The notes beneath the pieces are model-generated. The model saw nothing but the letters and a program-made list of their open reading frames with translations. It was not told the DNA's origin and made no database searches. Below, piece after piece: positions 16,964 to 24,822 of a stretch of 64,000 bases of DNA (position 1 is the stretch's first letter; each line of letters opens with the position of its first letter). The stretch is from NCBI RefSeq assembly GCF_000205165.1, contig NZ_GL883885.1, positions 25,529 to 89,528 of the forward strand, given 5' to 3'. The translations under genes were made by a program, and so were the position numbers. Source of the stretch: Paraprevotella xylaniphila YIT 11841 (lineage in GTDB: Bacteria > Bacteroidota > Bacteroidia > Bacteroidales > Bacteroidaceae).

Positions 16964-18475
16964 ATGATTAAAAAAGTTTTGATCGCCAATCGTGGCGAAA
17001 TCGCTGTGCGAGTCATGCGCTCGTGCCGCGAAATGGGTCTGCGTACCGTGGCCGTATTTTCTGAGGCCGACCGTACGTCAAGGCACGTGATGTATGCCGA
17101 CGAAGCTTACTGCATCGGCGCGGCCGAGTCGCACGAAAGTTACCTGAACATCGACCGTATCATCGAAGTGGCCGCAAAATGCAAAGCCGACGCCGTCCAT
17201 CCCGGCTACGGCTTTCTGTCCGAAAATGCGGAATTTGTACGCCGTTGCGAGGCCGCAGGCATCATCTTCATCGGCCCGACAGCCGACACGATGGAAGCCA
17301 TGGGAGACAAGATTGCAGCCCGCCAACGCATGATGGCGGCAGGGGTACCGGTGGTGCCAGGCACTGCCGAACCGCTGAAAGACGCCGATGAAGCCGTACG
17401 CATCTGCAAGGAAATCGGTTTTCCCGTCATGCTGAAAGCCTCCATGGGTGGCGGCGGAAAAGGCATGCGCCTCATCCATAGCGAAGACGAAGTGAAAGAG
17501 GCTTACGACTCGGCCCGTTCGGAATCCATGTCTTCCTTCGGGGATGACACGGTATATCTGGAGAAATTCGTGGAAGAGCCGCACCATATCGAGTTCCAAA
17601 TTCTTGGGGATGCCCATGGCAACGTGGTGCATCTCTTCGACCGGGAGTGCTCCGTGCAACGCCGCAACCAGAAAATCGTGGAAGAAAGCCCTTCGCCTTT
17701 CCTCACACCGGAACTCCGCCGGGAGATGGGCGAGAAAGCCGTTGCCGCCGCCCGGGCGGTGAACTACCGTGGTGCCGGTACCATAGAATTTCTGGTGGAC
17801 AAATACCGCCACTTCTATTTCTTGGAAATGAACACCCGCCTGCAAGTGGAACACCCCATCACGGAAGAAGTGGTGGGCGTAGACCTTGTCAAAGAACAGC
17901 TCCGCGTGGCCGACGGTGAGCCTCTGCGCTTCAAACAAGAGGACCTCTCCCAACGCGGACACGCCATCGAGTGCCGCATCTGTGCCGAAGACACGGAAAA
18001 CGGGTTTATCCCCTGCCCCGGCATCATCCGCCAACTCACGGAGCCGAACGGCATCGGCGTGCGTATCGACAGCTACGTGTACGAAGGTTACGAAATCCCC
18101 CTCTACTACGACCCGATGATCGGCAAGCTCATCGTATGGGCCACGAGCCGCCAGTTTGCCATCGAACGTATGCGGCGTGTGTTGTATGAATTCAAAATCA
18201 CGGGACTGAAAACCAACATCAGTTACCTGCGCCGCATCATGTACGCCCCGGCTTTTGTGAAAGGCGAATACGACACTTCATTCCTGTCAAAATATTCCCG
18301 TTCGCTGCAACGCAGCAACGGAGAGAACGAAGAGATAGAAAACATGGCCATGATAGCCGCCTACGTGGACTACCTGTTCAATCTGGAAGAGAACAGCCCC
18401 GTGCGCACGACAGACTCCCGCCCCATCAGCCGTTGGCGCGAGTTCGGCCTGCAAAAGGGAGTATTACGTATATAA
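16964..18475 (+). CDS. acetyl/propionyl-CoA carboxylase, biotin carboxylase subunit
   Basis: Carboxylates the biotin on the carrier protein with ATP and bicarbonate. The start MIKKVLIANRGEIAVRV at 16964 is the family's canonical N-terminus; the reading frame is open further upstream, but that part is the riboswitch. The ATP-grasp loop KASMGGGGKGMR, the catalytic HHIEFQ and RDCS-like region (FDRECSVQRRNQKIVEESPSP), and EMNTRLQVEHP all fit AccC/PccA. It has 503 residues: a single-domain biotin carboxylase (about 450) plus a C-terminal extension, without a fused biotin domain. The carrier gene follows after 18 bases. Placement behind a B12 riboswitch, together with the carboxyltransferase below, points to propionyl-CoA/methylmalonyl-CoA metabolism rather than fatty acid synthesis. 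Confidence 0.93.
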   Translation: MIKKVLIANRGEIAVRVMRSCREMGLRTVAVFSEADRTSRHVMYADEAYCIGAAESHESYLNIDRIIEVAAKCKADAVHPGYGFLSENAEFVRRCEAAGIIFIGPTADTMEAMGDKIAARQRMMAAGVPVVPGTAEPLKDADEAVRICKEIGFPVMLKASMGGGGKGMRLIHSEDEVKEAYDSARSESMSSFGDDTVYLEKFVEEPHHIEFQILGDAHGNVVHLFDRECSVQRRNQKIVEESPSPFLTPELRREMGEKAVAAARAVNYRGAGTIEFLVDKYRHFYFLEMNTRLQVEHPITEEVVGVDLVKEQLRVADGEPLRFKQEDLSQRGHAIECRICAEDTENGFIPCPGIIRQLTEPNGIGVRIDSYVYEGYEIPLYYDPMIGKLIVWATSRQFAIERMRRVLYEFKITGLKTNISYLRRIMYAPAFVKGEYDTSFLSKYSRSLQRSNGENEEIENMAMIAAYVDYLFNLEENSPVRTTDSRPISRWREFGLQKGVLRI

Positions 18476-18493
18476 TAAGGAAAGGGATATTTT

Positions 18494-19009
18494 ATGGAAA
18501 TGCACATAGGAGACCGTGTCGCGGACGTGACATTGGTAAACAAAGAGGGAAACCGCGTGGAACTCACCATCGACGGCAAACCGTGCGTAGTGGACATCGT
18601 CATGGCCGAGAACGGCAGTTGCTCCATCCTGCACGACGGCAATTCCTACAATGCGGAACTTATTCGCGGAGAAGGCGGAAAGAGCTACGACGTGAACATG
18701 TTCTACCGCTCCTACCACGTGGACGTGGTGGACACGCAGGCCAAGTATCTCCGCATGAAAAAGCATGCGGACGAACGCCAACCGGATAAAATCGTGGCAC
18801 CCATGCCGGGCAAGGTGGTCAGCATCCCCGTACAGCCGGGAGACGAGTTGAAGGCAGGTGACATCGCCATCGTACTCGAAGCCATGAAGATGCAAAGCAA
18901 TTATAAGGTCAGTTCGGACTGCAGGGTGAAAAACATTCTCGTGACAGAGGGAGAGGCCGTACAAGACAATCAAACGTTGATAGAATTAGAACTCATACAA
19001 GAAGCATGA
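18494..19009 (+). CDS. biotin carboxyl carrier protein
   Basis: A 171-residue carrier. The N-terminal half (about 1-95) is a beta-rich domain of unknown role, and the C-terminal half is a biotinyl domain with APMPGKVVSIPV and the biotinylation motif EAMKM, Lys132. It shuttles carboxybiotin between the biotin carboxylase upstream and the carboxyltransferase downstream. Its stop overlaps the next gene's ATG by 4 bases (ATGA), so the two are translationally coupled. The N-terminal domain resembles the BT-like linker domain that binds the carboxylase in multi-domain PCC alpha chains, here on a separate polypeptide; that comparison is inference. Confidence 0.93.
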   Translation: MEMHIGDRVADVTLVNKEGNRVELTIDGKPCVVDIVMAENGSCSILHDGNSYNAELIRGEGGKSYDVNMFYRSYHVDVVDTQAKYLRMKKHADERQPDKIVAPMPGKVVSIPVQPGDELKAGDIAIVLEAMKMQSNYKVSSDCRVKNILVTEGEAVQDNQTLIELELIQEA

Positions 19010-20538
19010 AAAGAGAAGAACTATATGCCCGGTTTGAGGAATTGGACAAACGGGCTTCGCAGGGTGGCGGACCGGACAAGATAGAAAAGCAACACGCCTC
19101 GGGCCGCATGACGGCACGCGAACGCATCGACATGTTGCTCGACAAGGATACGTTCTGCGAAATAGACAAATTCGTGAACCACCGTTGCACCCGCTTCGGA
19201 ATGGAGAAGAAACAGATTCCGGGAGACGGCGTGGTGTGCGGTCACGGCAAGATAGACGGACGGCAAGTGTTCGTCTATGCTTACGACTTCACCGTACACG
19301 GCGGTTCGTTGAGCGAGACCAACGCGGCCAAAATCGTAAAAGTACAGACTTTGGCCTTGAAGAGCGGCGCACCCATCATCGGGCTGAACGATTCGGGAGG
19401 CGCCCGCATACAGGAAGGCATCACCAGCCTGGCGGGATACGCTTCCATATTCTACCAGAATACAATGGCCTCCGGCGTGATTCCCCAACTCACGGCCATC
19501 CTCGGCCCGTGTGCCGGAGGTGCCTGCTACTCTCCCGCCCTCACCGACTTTATTTTCATGGTCAACGAAAACAGCCACATGTTCATCACCGGACCGGATG
19601 TGGTGAAGGCCGTGACCAATGAAGTGGTGGACAAGGAAGAGTTGGGAGGAGCTTACACGCACAGCAGCAAGAGCGGTGTGGCCCATTTTGTCTACCCGAC
19701 GGAAGAAGAAACACTGATGCAACTCCGCGAACTGCTCAGCTTCCTGCCGTCCAACAACATGGAGGACGCGCCGATCGTGCCTTGCAGCGACGACGCGAAC
19801 CGCCGTGTGGAAAGTTTGCAGACGGTGATTCCGGAAGATCCTAACCAACCATACGACATCAAAGACGTTATCGAACCCGTCGTGGACAACCAATATTTCT
19901 TTGAAGTGATGCCGCATTTTGCCAAGAACATCGTCATCGGTTTCGCCCGCCTCGGAGGACAAACCGTCGGCATCATCGCCAACCAACCGGCATTCCTGGC
20001 CGGCGTGCTCGACATCGACGCTTCGGACAAAGCCGCCCGCTTCATCCGTTTCTGCGACTGTTTCAACATCCCTTTGGTGACGTTCGAAGACGTACCGGGC
20101 TTCTTGCCGGGTACGGCACAAGAACATGACGGTATCATCCGTCACGGTGCCAAAATCGTGTATGCCTACGCCGAGGCCACCGTTCCCAAAATCACGCTGA
20201 TTACGCGTAAAGCCTATGGCGGAGCCTATATCGTCATGGCCAGCAAGATGATCGGTGCTGACGTGAACTTTGCCTGGCCGCAAGCCGAAATTGCAGTCAT
20301 GGGGGCATCCGGTGCCATCAACATCCTCTACCGTAAAGCATCGGAGGAGGAGAAAAAGACGGCTGTGGAAGCATACGAAGAAGAGTTCTCCAATCCTTAC
20401 CGCGCAGCCGAGCGCGGACTGGTGGACGAAATCATCATGCCGCGCGACACGCGCCGGAAACTCATCCGCGCCTTGGAGATGGCCCGGAACAAGAACCAAA
20501 GCAATCCGCCCAAGAAGCACGGCAACATGCCGTTATAA
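19006..20538 (+). CDS. propionyl-CoA carboxylase beta / methylmalonyl-CoA carboxyltransferase
   Basis: The carboxyltransferase subunit, 510 residues with two crotonase-fold halves. The N-half carries GGSLSETNAAKIVKV, LNDSGGARIQEG and GPCAGGACYSPALTD. The C-half carries NQPAFLAGVLDIDASDKAARF, FEDVPGFLPG and RKAYGGAYIVMASK. This pattern is typical of PccB/MmdA. With only biotin carboxylase and carrier genes next to it, and no membrane sodium-pump subunit (MmdB) here, an ATP-driven propionyl-CoA carboxylase is most likely. The gene could also serve a sodium-pumping decarboxylase encoded elsewhere. A hairpin terminator follows the stop. Confidence 0.9.
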   Translation: MKREELYARFEELDKRASQGGGPDKIEKQHASGRMTARERIDMLLDKDTFCEIDKFVNHRCTRFGMEKKQIPGDGVVCGHGKIDGRQVFVYAYDFTVHGGSLSETNAAKIVKVQTLALKSGAPIIGLNDSGGARIQEGITSLAGYASIFYQNTMASGVIPQLTAILGPCAGGACYSPALTDFIFMVNENSHMFITGPDVVKAVTNEVVDKEELGGAYTHSSKSGVAHFVYPTEEETLMQLRELLSFLPSNNMEDAPIVPCSDDANRRVESLQTVIPEDPNQPYDIKDVIEPVVDNQYFFEVMPHFAKNIVIGFARLGGQTVGIIANQPAFLAGVLDIDASDKAARFIRFCDCFNIPLVTFEDVPGFLPGTAQEHDGIIRHGAKIVYAYAEATVPKITLITRKAYGGAYIVMASKMIGADVNFAWPQAEIAVMGASGAINILYRKASEEEKKTAVEAYEEEFSNPYRAAERGLVDEIIMPRDTRRKLIRALEMARNKNQSNPPKKHGNMPL

Positions 20539-20546
20539 CCTCAAGA

Positions 20547-20580
20547 CCTCTGCATCCACTCCACGGGTGCAGAGGGTTTT
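20547..20580 (+). terminator. intrinsic terminator of the carboxylase operon
   Basis: An 11-base stem (arms 20547-20557 and 20565-20575, one G-U pair) with a 7-base loop is followed by GTTTTAA. It lies directly between the operon and the convergent AraC gene, whose last codon overlaps its end. Confidence 0.8.
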
Positions 20581-21511
20581 AATTCCGTGAATAACGGAAC
20601 TCACCCGGCGGCACCCCTACCACCTTTTTAAATATCAGGCTGAAGCATTGCACGTTCGGATACCCCAACAAACGAGCCACTTCGGCCGGTGTATGCATGC
20701 CTTCCGACAACAAACGCCGGGCCGTATCCAGTCTCCTGAACTCAAAATATTCCTCCAAACCCTTACCGGTCTCGAACTTCAACAAGTCGGAAAAATAAGC
20801 CGCAGACAGATTCAGCACAGCGGCACACTGCGCCAAGACGGGCAAACCTCCTGCCGACAACCGTCCGGAATCAAGATATTCATCGAACATGCGGTCCAGA
20901 CGGGCTAGCAATAGCTTGTTTTTATTTTCACGGGTAATGAATTGACGTTCGTAGAACCGCGTACAATAATCCAACAAAAGTTCGATGTGGCGCGAAAGGA
21001 TGGTACCGGTATGCACATCTATCGGATGGTGCAGTTCTTCTTCTATGTGCTCCAACAGGCAAACCACCGTGGAAGTCTCCCGCCGGGAGAGGTGTAACGC
21101 CTCTTCCTTGCGATAAGAAAAGAAAGTATAATTCTTGATGTGGCTCTTGAGCGAAGTGCGGAACAGCAAGTCGGGATGGAATGCCAAAAGCCAACCCTTG
21201 GGAGGCAACGTGTCCTCCTTGCCCATACGGAAGATTTCGCCCGGCGTAAGGAATACCATCGTGGCCACGGAATAATCATAATACTTCCGGCCGCAACAGC
21301 AACAACCGTCCGGACAATCCTCTATCAACAAGATGGCATAGAATTCAAACTTCACGGCATCCTCTTCCAATTCCGGCTTTTCCAGATTGATAAGGCTCAC
21401 CTGCGGATGTAACGTCTTACTGCCCAAACAATGACAACATTCGCACACGGTCTTTATGTTCAATGTCTTATTATCCCTCTTCACTCCTGTCTTTGCCATT
21501 ACCCGATACAT
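20579..21511 (-). CDS. AraC-family regulator with two cysteine clusters
   Basis: A 310-residue regulator: N-terminal sensor half plus a C-terminal double helix-turn-helix (about 210-308, ending FKKVVGVPPGEFRYSRN). It is a clear paralogue of the AraC protein encoded just upstream; both share HPxVS, FHPDL, YTFFSY/YSFFSY, EALHLS and FYERQFITR. Unlike its sister, its sensor half has CECCHC at residues 23-28 and CPDGCCCC at residues 66-73, nine Cys in the first 73 residues. That suggests a metal, thiol or redox input, which is inference. The start could also be Met5 (21499). It is 42 bases downstream of its paralogue with no promoter box between them, so it is probably co-transcribed. Confidence 0.88.
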   Translation of the reverse strand: MYRVMAKTGVKRDNKTLNIKTVCECCHCLGSKTLHPQVSLINLEKPELEEDAVKFEFYAILLIEDCPDGCCCCGRKYYDYSVATMVFLTPGEIFRMGKEDTLPPKGWLLAFHPDLLFRTSLKSHIKNYTFFSYRKEEALHLSRRETSTVVCLLEHIEEELHHPIDVHTGTILSRHIELLLDYCTRFYERQFITRENKNKLLLARLDRMFDEYLDSGRLSAGGLPVLAQCAAVLNLSAAYFSDLLKFETGKGLEEYFEFRRLDTARRLLSEGMHTPAEVARLLGYPNVQCFSLIFKKVVGVPPGEFRYSRN

Positions 21512-21553
21512 ACGAAATCTTCGGCCTCGCCCGACTTGCCAGTCCCCCTACTC

Positions 21554-22459
21554 TTATAAAACCGGCAAATCCCTGTATCCGGTCGGCGTACATCCGACAC
21601 TCTTCTTGAAAATCCGGGTGAAATGCTGCGGATATTGGAAGCCGAGACGGTAAGCAATCTCGCTCACGCTGCGGTCTGAACCGAGAATCTCCTGTTTGGC
21701 CACCTCGATGAGCTTGCCTTGGATATACTCCTGCGCCGTACGCCCTGTCTCCTTTTTGACCAAATCGCCAAAGTAATTGGGCGACAAGTTTACACGGTCG
21801 GCAAAATACTTCACCGTGGGCAGTCCCTTTGTCTGTGGTAGGTTGCTTTGGAAATAATCATCCAACAAATCCTCGAACCTGGACAGAATCCCCTTGTTCA
21901 CCTTGCTCCGCGTGATAAACTGCCGTTCATAAAAACGCAGGCAATAATCCAAAAGCAACTCTATGTTACGGACTATCAGCCGACGGCTGTGCTTGTCCAC
22001 CGGACGCGAAATCTCCCTCTTGATTTTCGACAGGCAATCCCGGTAAATGCCTTTTTCGTCCTCGGAAAGATGGAGGGCTTCATTCGAAGCATACGAAAAG
22101 AAGGAATACTGTTTGATGTCCTGTCCCAACGAAGTGCCACGTATCAAATCTGGATGGAACACCAAGCCCTGCCATTGAGGGCGGATACTCGTATCCCTCC
22201 GGACTTCCACCACCTGCCCCGGAGCAAAACTCGTCACCGTCCCTTCTTGGTAATCATACGTCTGCTTGCCGTAACGCAGGTCGCCACACTTTGTCTGTTT
22301 CAAAAAAAGCGCATAAAGCCCATAGTTGAACGTGACATTGTCCGGAAGGTCACGTTGGACTTCTGAAGCGTCGACCACCGAAACCAACGGGTGCAGGGTC
22401 TCTACCCCATAAAGTTTATTGTAGCAGTCCACGGTGTCAAGTTTGATAAATTCTTCCAT
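21554..22459 (-). CDS. AraC-family transcriptional regulator
   Basis: A 301-residue activator-type protein with a cupin-like sensor half (LYALFLKQTKCGDLRYG, YDYQEGTVTSFAPGQ) and a C-terminal AraC DNA-binding domain (about 200-295, with VSEIAYRLGFQYPQHFTRIFKKSVGCTP). It is divergently placed to the acetyltransferase-MATE operon, whose promoter carries a 21-base-period direct repeat suited to an AraC protein. The same operator recurs before the DUF3737-MalY operon. It is therefore the best candidate, alone or with its Cys-rich paralogue, to control both. Its sensor half has only single Cys residues, so the two proteins may read different signals. Confidence 0.9.
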   Translation of the reverse strand: MEEFIKLDTVDCYNKLYGVETLHPLVSVVDASEVQRDLPDNVTFNYGLYALFLKQTKCGDLRYGKQTYDYQEGTVTSFAPGQVVEVRRDTSIRPQWQGLVFHPDLIRGTSLGQDIKQYSFFSYASNEALHLSEDEKGIYRDCLSKIKREISRPVDKHSRRLIVRNIELLLDYCLRFYERQFITRSKVNKGILSRFEDLLDDYFQSNLPQTKGLPTVKYFADRVNLSPNYFGDLVKKETGRTAQEYIQGKLIEVAKQEILGSDRSVSEIAYRLGFQYPQHFTRIFKKSVGCTPTGYRDLPVL

Positions 22460-22491
22460 ATCGGGTTCTGTTGTTTATAAAAAGGTTCAGG

Positions 22492-22499
22492 CAAATATA
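22492..22499 (-). promoter_or_regulatory. -7 box for the AraC gene pair
   Basis: TATATTTG on the minus strand, 33 bases from the start at 22459. It lies 50 bases from the divergent operator at 22550, so regulator and target share one intergenic region. Confidence 0.6.
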
Positions 22500-22549
22500 G
22501 CGATTCCGTACCAATTCCATGCAAAGTGCCGCATTTTTCCAATAAAAAT

Positions 22550-22615
22550 CCGTAATAAGGGGCGTAACAACCGTAATTTGTCTACCTCACAAGCCTGAAA
22601 TTCTCCCGAACTTTG
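22550..22615 (+). promoter_or_regulatory. operator-promoter A (acetyltransferase-MATE operon)
   Basis: Two CCGTAAT half-sites start at 22550 and 22571, exactly 21 bases (two helical turns) apart, followed by GTCTACC at 22580-22586. The -7 box GAACTTTG is at 22608-22615, 37 bases after the second half-site. A 37-base block (22550-22586) matches the block at 24679-24715 in 29 positions. The arrangement fits an AraC-type activator touching polymerase at a promoter with a poor -7 box. Confidence 0.75.
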
Positions 22616-22650
22616 CCACATCAAAAAAGGAAGTAACAAAACACAACAGC

Positions 22651-23214
22651 ATGACATTGGATGAATTTTTAAAGCATGCGGATGCACGCCTTCCCCTCGA
22701 CACGCCCGACATCTACCGTTTCATGGACGAGATGAGCGACGAGGCCCGGCACATCACTTGCGAAATCAACAACGCTTACCATAGCCAAGCGGAATTGCGT
22801 GAACTGTTTTCGCGCCTGATCGGCCGCCCCGTGGACGAAACATTCAAGGCGTTCCCGCCATTCTATACGGATTTCGGGAAAAACATCACCATTGGCAAAC
22901 ACGTGTTCATCAACGCCTGTTGCCATTTCCAAGACCACGGAGGTGTCACGTTGGGCGACGGTTGCCTGATCGGGCACGACGTGGTGTTTGCCACGCTCAA
23001 CCATGACTTCAATCCCGGAAACCGCGCTGTCATGCACCCCGCCCCCATCGTGTTGGGACGAAACGTATGGGTAGGTTCCCACTCCACCATCCTTCAAGGC
23101 GTGACCGTGGGAGAAGGAGCCATCATTGCTGCCGGTTCGGTCGTGACCAAGGACGTGCCTCACCGGACTATCGTGGGCGGAGTACCGGCAAAGCCCATCC
23201 GGAAAATCCAATGA
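22651..23214 (+). CDS. maltose/galactoside O-acetyltransferase-type enzyme (LbH)
   Basis: A cytosolic acetyl-CoA-dependent O-acetyltransferase of the left-handed beta-helix class, 187 residues. An N-terminal helical cap (about 1-60, Mac domain type) is followed by hexapeptide repeats: [34 protein letters not shown] (catalytic-His region), [36 protein letters not shown], and the family tail [13 protein letters not shown]. Relatives acetylate sugars or thiol-galactosides, but the acceptor here is unknown. It is the first gene after operator A, and the MATE exporter begins 6 bases after its stop. An acetylate-then-export detoxification pair is plausible. Confidence 0.85.
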   Translation: MTLDEFLKHADARLPLDTPDIYRFMDEMSDEARHITCEINNAYHSQAELRELFSRLIGRPVDETFKAFPPFYTDFGKNITIGKHVFINACCHFQDHGGVTLGDGCLIGHDVVFATLNHDFNPGNRAVMHPAPIVLGRNVWVGSHSTILQGVTVGEGAIIAAGSVVTKDVPHRTIVGGVPAKPIRKIQ

Positions 23215-23220
23215 CCACAC

Positions 23221-24642
23221 ATGGAAAACAAGGCAAAGGATACAGACGGCTTGCTCGCCCTCATCCGCGAAGGCCGCCCCATGACCTTGGGTGAGCAGTT
23301 GCGCCTGACAGCAGCCTTGAGCGTGCCTGCCATCGTGACCCAACTCTCGGCCATAATCATGCAATATATTGATGCCGCAATGGTGGGCAGCCTCGGTGCG
23401 GACGCATCGGCCTCCATCGGGTTGGTATCCACCACCACGTGGCTTTTCTGGGGATTGTGCGCCTCTGTTTCCACGGGATTTTCCGTGCAAGTGGCCCACC
23501 GCATCGGAGCGGGAGACTGGGGAAATGCCCGTTCCGTGCTGCGCCATTCCGTAACGGCGGTACTCACATTCAGTGTGGCATTGGCAGCCATCGGCGTTTC
23601 CATCAGCGAAAACTTGCCCCGGTGGTTAGGCGGTGATGCTGCCATCCACGCCGGCTCTTCGCTTTATTTCCTGATATTCTCGCTTTTCCTGCCCGTCCTC
23701 CAACTGAATTTTCTGGCCGGGGGCATGCTGCGCTGCAGCGGCAACATGCGCGTCCCCAGCACGGCAGGCGTGCTGATGTGCGCGCTTGATGTGGTATTCA
23801 ATTTCTTTCTCATCTTTCCGGAACGGGAACTTTCCCTCGGAACACAGTCCCTCCAACTGCCCGGTGCGGGATTGGGCGTGGAAGGTGCCGCCCTGGGTAC
23901 GGGGTTGGCAGAATGCGTGGCGGCATGCCTCACGTCATGGCACCTCTTCACCCGGTCATCCGGACTGAAAATCCAGGAATGGCACGGGACGCACCATTTT
24001 CCCATGCGGACCACACTGAAGAATGCCGTCCGCATCAGCCTGCCGATGGGTTTGGAGCATGCCGTCATCTGCGGGGCGCAAATCATGACCACGGTCATCG
24101 TGGCCCCGTTGGGCATCACGGCCATAGCGGCCAATTCTTTCGCCATCACGGCCGAAAGCCTCTGCTACATGCCGGGATACGGGATAGCGGATGCCGCCAC
24201 CACCTTGGTAGGCCAAAGCCTCGGAGCTGGCAGGCGAAAGCTCACACGCCGTTTTGCCTACATCACCGTCTTCGCGGGCATGGCCATAATGGGACTCATG
24301 GGCATCGTGATGTACGCCTTCGCCCCACAAATCATCGGCACCATGACCCCTGTGGACGAAATACGGGAACTGGGCGTGGCGGTACTCCGCATCGAAGCCT
24401 TCGCCGAACCCATGTTCGCCGCAGCCATCATAGCCTATGGCGTGTTCGTCGGCGCAGCCAACACCCTCGTCCCCTCGCTGATGAACTTCTTCAGCATCTG
24501 GGCCGTACGCATCACACTGGCTGCCGCACTCGCCCCCTCCATGGGACTGAAAGGCGTGTGGATAGCCATGTGCATAGAATTATGCTTCAGAGGCATGATA
24601 TTCTTAGTCCGGCTGAGAGGAAAACGGTGGATGAAAGTCTGA
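23221..24642 (+). CDS. MATE-family efflux transporter
   Basis: A 473-residue inner-membrane antiporter with about 12 hydrophobic segments in two homologous halves. MATE hallmarks include LSVPAIVTQLSAIIMQYIDAAMVGSLG in TM1-2, VSTGFSVQVAHRIGAGD, GAALGTGLAE, and in the second half GYGIADAATTLVGQSLGAGR. These proteins export drugs or cationic metabolites driven by sodium or proton gradients. It lies 6 bases after the acetyltransferase, in the operon behind operator A. There is no obvious terminator after it; the next promoter (operator B) lies within 50 bases. Substrate cannot be inferred from the sequence. Confidence 0.92.
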   Translation: MENKAKDTDGLLALIREGRPMTLGEQLRLTAALSVPAIVTQLSAIIMQYIDAAMVGSLGADASASIGLVSTTTWLFWGLCASVSTGFSVQVAHRIGAGDWGNARSVLRHSVTAVLTFSVALAAIGVSISENLPRWLGGDAAIHAGSSLYFLIFSLFLPVLQLNFLAGGMLRCSGNMRVPSTAGVLMCALDVVFNFFLIFPERELSLGTQSLQLPGAGLGVEGAALGTGLAECVAACLTSWHLFTRSSGLKIQEWHGTHHFPMRTTLKNAVRISLPMGLEHAVICGAQIMTTVIVAPLGITAIAANSFAITAESLCYMPGYGIADAATTLVGQSLGAGRRKLTRRFAYITVFAGMAIMGLMGIVMYAFAPQIIGTMTPVDEIRELGVAVLRIEAFAEPMFAAAIIAYGVFVGAANTLVPSLMNFFSIWAVRITLAAALAPSMGLKGVWIAMCIELCFRGMIFLVRLRGKRWMKV

Positions 24643-24678
24643 AAAAAACAAGCTTGTGAAGTGCCGCCATGCGGATTT

Positions 24679-24744
24679 CCGGAATTCGGGTCATAACATC
24701 CGTAATCCGTCTACCCTGAAACTTCAGGCATATCCGTAACTTTG
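24679..24744 (+). promoter_or_regulatory. operator-promoter B (DUF3737-MalY operon)
   Basis: CCGGAAT at 24679 and CCGTAAT at 24700 are 21 bases apart, followed by GTCTACC (24709-24715). The -7 box TAACTTTG lies at 24737-24744, again 37 bases from the second half-site. The 37-base block is 29/37 identical to operator A, while the sequence between block and -7 box has diverged. This indicates selection on the operator and on its spacing. Confidence 0.78.
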
Positions 24745-24822
24745 CCTGTACAAGAAAACCGTATGCCGGAAAAATGCTTTTCCGAAAGACAAAAAGACAA
24801 ACCCTTAAACCCATATTACAAT

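Noticed and set aside
19021..20520. 499-codon open frame antisense to the carboxyltransferase
   Set aside because: Covers exactly the conserved gene on the other strand, has His/Val-rich composition and no promoter or recognisable motif.
20579..22459. Tandem AraC genes as one frameshifted regulator
   Set aside because: Each has a full sensor half and its own DNA-binding domain with proper stops; they are paralogues.
24742..24822. Upstream TTG start for the DUF3737 gene
   Set aside because: The codon lies inside the -7 box, so it cannot be in the message; Met 24823 fits the family start.
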